In this document: piece by piece, positions 6,610-12,085 of the stretch | How the letters are laid out: each line of letters begins with the position of its first letter | Position numbering within the stretch: the first letter of the stretch is position 1 | Assembly: GCA_029262975.1 (NCBI GenBank) | Contig: JAJCYJ010000965.1 | Coordinates: 1 to 12,085 of the forward strand | DNA: 12,085 bases | Source: Saprospiraceae bacterium | GTDB lineage: Bacteria; Bacteroidota; Bacteroidia; Chitinophagales; Saprospiraceae | Reading direction: 5' to 3' | Notes under the pieces: generated by a model | Seen by the model: the letters and a program-made list of their open reading frames with translations, nothing else | What the model was told of the DNA's origin: nothing | The model's database searches: none | Position numbers and translations under genes: made by a program

Positions 6610-7202
6610 ATCTTCATTTTGTATCTAAATTCAAAATGGACAAATATATCATCCTTAGTTTGAATCTGCCCAAACATTGCAGACGGAGGATCTATAGCGT
6701 ACTCACTTAACTTCATAGCATGACTTCCATTGAAACTTAAAGTATTCTGCTCGATTAGACCTGTGACAGACACATTTATTACTTTTTCTTGCCCTGCCAT
6801 TTTTAGAAGACCTGTTGACTGAAGATTGATCTTTCCGCTATCACTAAGCGTATAGCTTGCTGGCTGAGTTTGTGCAAAACTAATATAGGGGTGACTATCC
6901 GACATTAGTGCCTTGTAGATTTTATCATTCATGGATGCACCTCTCCCCCCATCCATGGATTTGACAGCCACTTTAAACCCAAAATTATTGAGAACTCCTT
7001 CAGTACCCTGGGTGAGGCTAATTTCTTGAGGATATTCAATTACTTCTCCACACTCAACTGTCCAGTCATGCAGACTCGAACTTCCTCTAATCGTAACTGT
7101 TACTTCATCGATTATATAATCATTCGATTGCCCGGACAGCATCGTAGCGAACAGCATTAATATCATCCCGGACAAGAGGGAAAGTGTAAGAATTTTATTC
7201 AT
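6606..7202 (-). CDS. YceI-family exported protein
   Basis: This 198-residue protein has a signal peptide (hydrophobic to about residue 22, likely cleaved near LSGQ) and a YceI-like lipocalin-type beta barrel. Family signatures include RGSSSLHDWTVEC (39-51), VAVKSMDGGRGASMNDKIYKAL (about 78-99), HPYISF (104-109), LLKMAGQEKVINVSVTG (132-148) and the closing SEYAIDPPSAMFGQI (166-180) before a final beta strand. YceI proteins bind polyisoprenoids or quinone-like lipids in known structures; the ligand here is not known. It is the first gene of the YceI-SUMF1-ApbE unit, its TGA overlapping the next start by four bases. The 94-base gap before it contains two inverted repeats and probably the promoter. 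With ApbE downstream, a role in handling an isoprenoid or quinone for an envelope redox reaction is possible but unproven. Confidence 0.9.
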   Translation of the reverse strand: MNKILTLSLLSGMILMLFATMLSGQSNDYIIDEVTVTIRGSSSLHDWTVECGEVIEYPQEISLTQGTEGVLNNFGFKVAVKSMDGGRGASMNDKIYKALMSDSHPYISFAQTQPASYTLSDSGKINLQSTGLLKMAGQEKVINVSVTGLIEQNTLSFNGSHAMKLSEYAIDPPSAMFGQIQTKDDIFVHFEFRYKMKI

Positions 7203-7213
7203 TCGGGCAAAAT

Positions 7214-7243
7214 ACTAATTTCCATCCGAGCTTGAAAATTAGT
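7214..7243 (-). promoter_or_regulatory. Inverted repeat just upstream of the YceI-SUMF1-ApbE unit
   Basis: ACTAATTT at 7214-7221 is matched in inverse by AAATTAGT at 7236-7243, with a 14-base spacer. The nearer arm is 11 bases from the YceI start. Perfect 8-base arms of this spacing suit a dimeric repressor site or a leader hairpin. The weak AT stem and the absence of a good T run argue against a terminator. Confidence 0.35.
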
Positions 7244-7271
7244 TTGGAAGACCTTAACGTCTATTACACAT

Positions 7272-7296
7272 TTCTTAAGAATTCATACTTTAAGAA
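7272..7296 (-). terminator. Weak AT-rich hairpin immediately after the LVIVD-repeat lipoprotein stop
   Basis: TTCTTAA at 7272-7278 pairs with TTAAGAA at 7290-7296 across 11 bases, starting right after the TAG stop of the LVIVD gene. The left arm also belongs to a perfect 10-base palindrome, TTCTTAAGAA (7272-7281). The stem lacks G+C strength and has no T run behind it, so termination is uncertain; it may only slow decay of the transcript. Confidence 0.2.
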
Positions 7297-8571
7297 CTAC
7301 TCCCCAACTTTAATGCTGCTTAATAGTTTTGGATCTGAATTATTGACTGTGTTGAACTGATAAAACCCGTCTTCGCCGATCATCAGCAATAATCCTGAAG
7401 ACACGGAGATAACGTCGAATGCAAAATAATCAGGGATTTGGCCAATTTGATTCTTATGAATCTCTTCGGGTTCACTTATGTCAAAGATTTTAAGCCCCTC
7501 ATCTGCTTCACATAAATAAAGGATATTATCACGTACAGATAATCCATGTGGGTTATGCATAGGAAAGGAGGCTAATAACTGGGGTTTTAATATGTCACTG
7601 ACATCGACAACATTTAACTCATTAGTGAAATTCTGACAATCATTTCCATTTCGTAATGTCACATATGCGAGATCTCCTTGCACGACGACAGGGTCACAAG
7701 CATTGGCATGTGCGAAAGTGCTTAGATATTTAGGATCAGACGGAACAGAATTGTCAAATATGTGCATGCCATTATTCGCGCCAATGAAAAGTTTGTCCTC
7801 ATAAGGGAAGATCGTTTCTATGCCCCATTCCATAAATACTTCATTGAGTTTATCTGGTTGATCTAATTTCTGTACGTCAAACACGTGCATCGTATGGTTA
7901 TTAATGTAGTAGAAGTGATCATTAAATAATGCCATCCTTGTTAAGGAGCCCGCTTGGCCTTGACCGCCACTGTTAGCGTCCAGATTCTGTGACCCTGAAA
8001 ATGCACTTTCTGGTCCAAAATTCACGTCTACCATGAGCCTGTTATTTATAAAAAAGACAGGTCCATTATATTCTTCACAAGAAACTGAAAGTGTCTCAGT
8101 TGATTCTTCATATGCTACCAGAAAGAGTCCACGATCAACTTCCCAGATTTCATCTTTTACACCGTTTATAATGTCTACTACTGTCGGATTGCGATAATCA
8201 GCTATATCGATAACTAATATGTTCTGCCAGGTATCAGCGTAAATGTAATGGTCACTTAAAGAAATGTCCTCATTCCCTTCAATAGCAATAAACCCAAGCT
8301 TTTTAGGCGCATTTAAATTGGAATTATCTATAATGTGAACGCCACTTCCCCGCTCATTTATTAAGATTAGATTTTGATAATAAAAGAACTTGCCAGGGTT
8401 CTCTAATGCCCTGTCTTCAATAAAGACAATGTCTTTATTTATCTCTGCTACCGTCTTAAAGACAGGTTCATAAGATCGAAATGTATAGGTGGTTACACAT
8501 TCTTCTTTTACACAAGAAATTGTTGATAAAAAAGTAATAATTGCTAGTAAGAAAAGCGTAGAACGTATCAT
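7297..8571 (-). CDS. LVIVD-repeat lipoprotein, probable beta-propeller, surface-exposed
   Basis: This 424-residue protein is read from the ATG at 8571; a GTG two codons earlier (8577) is in frame but adds only two residues. The lipoprotein signal ends in STISC (Cys20) followed by VKEE, a Lys-acid-acid pattern like the Bacteroidota lipoprotein export signal, so it is probably on the cell surface. The rest is a series of degenerate repeats of about 40 residues in the LVIVD style, each with a strand such as NILVIDIADYRNPTVV, HVFDVQKLDQPDKL, HIFDNSVPSDPKYL, LNVVDVSDILKPQLL or LKIFDISEPEEI, as expected for blades of a beta-propeller. No catalytic residues are recognisable. It lies 83 bases after the HupE-like gene and 94 bases before YceI, all on the same strand. 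Its role is unknown; protein binding is the best guess. Confidence 0.85.
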   Translation of the reverse strand: MIRSTLFLLAIITFLSTISCVKEECVTTYTFRSYEPVFKTVAEINKDIVFIEDRALENPGKFFYYQNLILINERGSGVHIIDNSNLNAPKKLGFIAIEGNEDISLSDHYIYADTWQNILVIDIADYRNPTVVDIINGVKDEIWEVDRGLFLVAYEESTETLSVSCEEYNGPVFFINNRLMVDVNFGPESAFSGSQNLDANSGGQGQAGSLTRMALFNDHFYYINNHTMHVFDVQKLDQPDKLNEVFMEWGIETIFPYEDKLFIGANNGMHIFDNSVPSDPKYLSTFAHANACDPVVVQGDLAYVTLRNGNDCQNFTNELNVVDVSDILKPQLLASFPMHNPHGLSVRDNILYLCEADEGLKIFDISEPEEIHKNQIGQIPDYFAFDVISVSSGLLLMIGEDGFYQFNTVNNSDPKLLSSIKVGE

Positions 8572-8654
8572 AATCACTTGATTTTCTGATTTGCATGTAT
8601 CTACGCAAGATGAAAGGTGAAGGTTGGTAAATTATGATTGTTTCTTCTTTAATC

Positions 8655-9227
8655 CTACCAGAATTTGGCTTCCATCATAAGGATTATCGCAATGCCTGCA
8701 GCAGCACCAGAAACAAACAAATTCCATTCTCGCAGAGGCTTCTTTAACTTATTAATAATGATGTATCCCAACAAGACAGTCAGGAAAACTATAATAATCT
8801 GGCCTAACTCCACCCCAAGGTTAAAGGCAAATAAAGGTCCTAATATACTTTCATCCGGACCCATTAAAGCTTTGAAAAAATTTGAAAATCCGAGACCGTG
8901 TATCCATCCAAAAAAAAGTGCCAGGAGATAATTCAATTTAATCATTTTAGGTGACTCATGAAGATGAGATACATTAAATATGGCGGTTGCAAAAATTGTA
9001 AGTGGAATTAAAAACTCAATTATTTCAGCGGGAAATACAACTATTTTCAGAGCCGACAAAGCCAATGTAAAGGAATGACCGATTGTGAAAGCCGTAACAA
9101 GAATTAGAATCTTTCGCCATTCTTTAAAACTGTAAACAGCACACAATGCGACAACAAATAAAATGTGATCATAAGCATTGATATCTAGTATATGATCAAA
9201 TCCAAGTTGTAAATATGTTTTAAACAT
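8655..9227 (-). CDS. HupE/UreJ-family membrane protein
   Basis: This 190-residue inner-membrane protein has about six hydrophobic segments and the hallmark histidine motifs of the HupE/UreJ family: GFDHILDINAYDHILF (9-24, His12 and His21), FTIGHSFTLAL (47-57, His51), HLHE (88-91), FFGWIHGLGF (105-114, His110) and FNLGVELGQ (135-143). Family members near hydrogenase or urease genes are linked to nickel uptake. Here there is no nickel enzyme in the window, and Bacteroidota carry many such orphan copies whose metal is not established. It follows the T9SS-secreted protein gene by 28 bases, so the two are probably cotranscribed. The start ATG at 9227 is supported by the immediate family N-terminus. 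The His-rich loops support a metal-related role, but the substrate is inferred only. Confidence 0.88.
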   Translation of the reverse strand: MFKTYLQLGFDHILDINAYDHILFVVALCAVYSFKEWRKILILVTAFTIGHSFTLALSALKIVVFPAEIIEFLIPLTIFATAIFNVSHLHESPKMIKLNYLLALFFGWIHGLGFSNFFKALMGPDESILGPLFAFNLGVELGQIIIVFLTVLLGYIIINKLKKPLREWNLFVSGAAAGIAIILMMEAKFW

Positions 9228-9255
9228 GCAGCTCTATTTTTAAGTGATATTTTTA

Positions 9256-11097
9256 CTAATTGACAACTGTTATAGTACCTGATTCCTTAATAACATCCCC
9301 ATTAATGAGCACCCCTTCGAGAATAAATGGGTATATCCCGGGTGAAACTAGTTTGCCCGATGGGTCAAGACCATTCCAGCCTTCATTCCCTTCCTGGTAC
9401 TTCCACATTACTCCTCCCCATCGATCATAAATTAGAAAGAAATTAATACCTCCAAGGCTTTTGCCAAATGGAGATATAATATATTGATCATTTACCCGAT
9501 CATCGTTTGGAGAAAAGATATTAGGTACATAAATAGAAATATCGGTATCAAGCCGGACCTTTAAGGTATCTCTATCCTCACAACCATCTATTGTCTTAGC
9601 AGTCACGATTATATCCACATCCTGGAATGGAAGTAAGGTAAACGCAGACTGATCAGTGAATTCTGAAGAAATTCCAGACCAATTAATATTTTCTAATTCT
9701 TGATTGTGCTCAACTAATAAATCTATTTCCTCTCCGAGAATAAGGTTCAGATCCGGGCCAAGACTTATAGAAAGCTTTTCAGGATCTATAAGTTCTACAC
9801 TGGTAGATATAAAACAATTAAATCTGTCTTCAATCAACACGTTGTAAGATCCTGATAAAAGATTTTCTGCAAGAAGGCCATCATAATCGAGGTCTTCTAC
9901 TTCAAGGTGATAGGGAGGATATCCTCCAGACACTTCTCGTCCCAAAATTTGTCCTGTAGCTGTACCATAACAACCAGGATCTTGAAAATCTAAAATCCCA
10001 TTCAACACTTCACGCCTGACTGTATCCAAATGGATCATCACAATGCTGTCGCAGCCCTTACTTGAGATCAATTCTTCTTGGTACAATCCTGGATTTATAA
10101 GATCTGCAGTGCCTAAATTCAATATGGTCCCACCACAAATCGTATCAAAAATTTCGTAAGTCCTTTTAGATATTTGAACAGAAAGCACATCTGAATAATA
10201 TCTGCATTTTTCGTTGGCAAAGCTGGCGGCAGATGCTGCTGTTGAAAACCTGAAGAATGGTTGCTCAGCTCCTATATCACTAAAAGTCAATTGACTTCCA
10301 TTTTGATCGTCTATCTCCAGCCAGGAATATTCATTATCATAGCTTACTTCCCACTGATAAATTCTATTGGCATCTTCAATTCCATCAAGTGTGGCAATTA
10401 GTCGAATGGGCAAATCTTCTTCACATATTATTTCTCCACCATCAATTAATGATATTTCACTTCTGGGTCCACAGGCCCTAAATGAAATATTATCTAATGC
10501 CAGGTCATTTCCAATCCCTCCGGGAGCGTTATTACGCAGAGATAATTTTACGCTTGTTTGGCCTGGTTCAGTATCAAAACTGAATGAATAAGTGTTCCAT
10601 CTTTCGTTTTTATCAATATTTCCAGTATTCAAAACAGGATCATCATTGAGCAGAAATACAACATTTGGATCAGAGTGATCTGTGACACCTCTCTTTATCA
10701 TATTGATAATATCCGCTGAAAACTCATAAGTTGTATTATCACATAGCCCATCTATTGTTTCTTCATAAAAAAGGCCGGGTTCAAATGAAGCATTGACCAC
10801 CATCATATACCCATTCGGATCTGAACTATTATCACCTATGACCAACCAGGTATCCCAAACACGATTCCAATCCGCCACATCATTGGTAATCATATATTGA
10901 CCATCATTAGGAGGACCTGTTCTATTATATTGATATCCAGGAGCTAACATGGGATCCAGCTCAAGTACAAATGAACTTCCCACTCCAAAATCCCCCGCTG
11001 TGAAAAGGTTGTCACCCAGACCTCCAGGACACTCCTGAGCGTTTCCCATCCCTGTCAAAACAATGACACTTATCAAAGTAAAATATATCCTCTTCAT
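9256..11097 (-). CDS. Secreted multidomain protein with type B T9SS sorting domain (CHU_C / gliding motility C-terminal domain)
   Basis: This 613-residue protein is sent through the Sec system (signal peptide to about residue 20, ending GNAQ) and then exported or surface-attached by the type IX secretion system. From the N-terminus: a jelly-roll-like domain at about 26-210 that closes with LALDNISFRACGP, resembling carbohydrate-binding modules; an Ig-like region at about 215-310; a stretch with GGYPPYHLEVEDL and LLSGSYNVLIEDRFNC that looks like a SprB-type repeat (about 372-445); a linker region; and the C-terminal CHU_C domain at 522-613 (VPNIFSPNDDRVND, YDRWGGVMW, GWNGLDPSG, PGIYPFIL). No catalytic residues are evident, so adhesion or matrix binding is likely. 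It lies 42 bases after menA and 28 bases before the HupE-like gene. Confidence 0.9.
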   Translation of the reverse strand: MKRIYFTLISVIVLTGMGNAQECPGGLGDNLFTAGDFGVGSSFVLELDPMLAPGYQYNRTGPPNDGQYMITNDVADWNRVWDTWLVIGDNSSDPNGYMMVVNASFEPGLFYEETIDGLCDNTTYEFSADIINMIKRGVTDHSDPNVVFLLNDDPVLNTGNIDKNERWNTYSFSFDTEPGQTSVKLSLRNNAPGGIGNDLALDNISFRACGPRSEISLIDGGEIICEEDLPIRLIATLDGIEDANRIYQWEVSYDNEYSWLEIDDQNGSQLTFSDIGAEQPFFRFSTAASAASFANEKCRYYSDVLSVQISKRTYEIFDTICGGTILNLGTADLINPGLYQEELISSKGCDSIVMIHLDTVRREVLNGILDFQDPGCYGTATGQILGREVSGGYPPYHLEVEDLDYDGLLAENLLSGSYNVLIEDRFNCFISTSVELIDPEKLSISLGPDLNLILGEEIDLLVEHNQELENINWSGISSEFTDQSAFTLLPFQDVDIIVTAKTIDGCEDRDTLKVRLDTDISIYVPNIFSPNDDRVNDQYIISPFGKSLGGINFFLIYDRWGGVMWKYQEGNEGWNGLDPSGKLVSPGIYPFILEGVLINGDVIKESGTITVVN

Positions 11098-11139
11098 GAC
11101 TTGTCGAATGACGAAAGTAAATATTTAAGAGAACAAATG

Positions 11140-12039
11140 CTATCCAAGTATGAGTCCAGCACAAAAGAGTAAAATCAAAGCAGATGTAGAAAGTGCCAAT
11201 TGTTTGAGATAAGGATCTAGCAAGGCTGCATCTTTTATTTTATAGACTGCCTTTAGATTAATCACAAATAGAGGAATTGTAATAAGAAATGTCCACTTAA
11301 GTGACATGCCAAAAGACTCCAGCCAGCCAAAAGCGACCAGTGCAAGGATTGCGAGAACCAGCAAACTGGCATGATATTTTACGGCTGCCGGTCTTCCGAT
11401 TTGCACAGGAATAGATCTTTTACCTCCTTTTTCGTCGGATGTTATATCACGTATGTTATTAATATTTAGTACACCAACACTGAGTGCACCGCAAGTAAAA
11501 GCTGGAAATATTATTTCCCATCTCAACGAGTGCATTTGTAGAAAATAGCTCCCTAAAACGGTTACAAGACCAAAAAAAATAAAGACTGATATATCTCCTT
11601 TCCCGCTATATCCGTATGGTTTCGCTCCTGCCGTATAATTTATCGCCGCCCAAATGGCGAGTAATCCAATAAACAGAAATACAATCCGCATTACCCAGTC
11701 ATCAAACGATATCCAAATTAAGGTTAGTCCCAGTACCAGAGATACAATGACAAGGACATACATGGCATGCTTCATTTCCTGCAAGGAGATGATACCTTTC
11801 TGTACCGCTCGCTCAGGTCCCTTTCTTTCAATATGATCAGCGCCGTGAATACTGTCACCATAGTCATTTGACAGGTTAGAAAGAATCTGCAAACTGATGG
11901 CTGTTAAAATAGAAAGGATCCCTATCCCCCAATTAAAAACTCCATCTGAGGCTGCCAATGTATGGCCCATAATCATTGTGGAAATGGCCAATGGTAAAGT
12001 TCTCAATCTGGCCGCTTGAATCCAGGGTTTTAGGGTCAT
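11140..12039 (-). CDS. menA: 1,4-dihydroxy-2-naphthoate polyprenyltransferase (MenA)
   Basis: MenA prenylates 1,4-dihydroxy-2-naphthoate with a polyprenyl diphosphate in the inner membrane, giving demethylmenaquinone. This 299-residue protein is a UbiA-superfamily multi-pass enzyme of normal MenA length. Both Asp-rich motifs are present: NLSNDYGDSIHGAD (55-68) followed by GPERAVQKG (74-82), and NINNIRDITSDEKGGKRS (192-209). The MenA-specific YTAGAKPYGYSGKGD lies at 135-149. The N-terminal PWIQAARLRTLPLA also fits MenA rather than UbiA. The ATG at 12039 is preceded by 46 bases that reach the window edge, with no recognisable promoter. No other men genes are visible. Menaquinone is the usual quinone in Bacteroidota, so this is a core gene beside accessory ones; it gives a quinone context to the YceI/ApbE unit, but co-regulation is not shown. 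Confidence 0.95.
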   Translation of the reverse strand: MTLKPWIQAARLRTLPLAISTMIMGHTLAASDGVFNWGIGILSILTAISLQILSNLSNDYGDSIHGADHIERKGPERAVQKGIISLQEMKHAMYVLVIVSLVLGLTLIWISFDDWVMRIVFLFIGLLAIWAAINYTAGAKPYGYSGKGDISVFIFFGLVTVLGSYFLQMHSLRWEIIFPAFTCGALSVGVLNINNIRDITSDEKGGKRSIPVQIGRPAAVKYHASLLVLAILALVAFGWLESFGMSLKWTFLITIPLFVINLKAVYKIKDAALLDPYLKQLALSTSALILLFCAGLILG

Positions 12040-12085
12040 AGTTTATGATTCATATTAGATAAATAAGTAAGCGGAAAGTTAAAGA

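Noticed and set aside
4682..9227. Flavinylation target (SGAT-like motif) among the neighbours of apbE
   Set aside because: Reading the LVIVD, YceI, SUMF1 and HupE proteins gave no match; SGAAAG in the HupE protein lacks the acceptor Thr.
9235..9255. Direct repeat TATTTTTA at 9235-9242 and 9248-9255
   Set aside because: It is short and AT-rich in a 28-base spacer, and easily occurs by chance.
1..12085. tRNA, rRNA, CRISPR array, insertion sequence or phage genes
   Set aside because: No transposase or integrase motifs, no regularly spaced repeats and no tRNA-like folds were recognised; nearly all the window is occupied by ordinary coding genes.

Overview
The window looks like a chromosomal segment from a Bacteroidota bacterium, probably a free-living gliding-type lineage of the Saprospiria/Cytophagia/Flavobacteriia kind. 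The evidence is a secreted protein ending in a type B type-IX-secretion sorting domain (CHU_C), lipoproteins with charged residues just after the lipidated cysteine, Tat-tagged Gfo/Idh/MocA and sugar-isomerase-like proteins, a menaquinone prenyltransferase, AT-rich spacers and a general lack of Shine-Dalgarno sequences. The exact genus cannot be read from the sequence.

Layout: the left end (1-1850) carries two plus-strand genes. They are a small membrane-anchored protein whose frame runs off the window edge and, overlapping it by one base (TAATG), a multi-pass GT-C/GT39-like glycosyltransferase. Everything to the right (1833-12039) is ten minus-strand genes. In transcription order from the right these are menA; a large T9SS-secreted adhesin-like protein; a HupE/UreJ-family membrane protein; an LVIVD-repeat lipoprotein; a YceI-family protein; a SUMF1-domain lipoprotein; ApbE (FAD:protein FMN transferase); a Tat-exported Gfo/Idh/MocA oxidoreductase; a Tat-exported sugar-isomerase-like TIM barrel; and an FKBP-type prolyl isomerase lipoprotein. 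The FKBP gene and the glycosyltransferase converge and overlap by 18 bases at their 3' ends.

Two translationally coupled units stand out. YceI, SUMF1 and ApbE are joined by two ATGA overlaps and all three products are predicted to act outside the cytoplasm, so they look like an envelope redox/flavinylation module whose flavin acceptor is not visible here. The Gfo/Idh/MocA and TIM-barrel genes are one base apart and both products carry twin-arginine signals, suggesting an oxidoreductive sugar-processing step in the periplasm. The remaining genes are recognisable families. Overall the region is mostly ordinary accessory and envelope biology; I see no mobile element, CRISPR array, RNA gene or obviously new system. 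The coupled YceI-SUMF1-ApbE unit, an early stop in apbE, and two inverted repeats upstream of gene starts are the points most worth checking.
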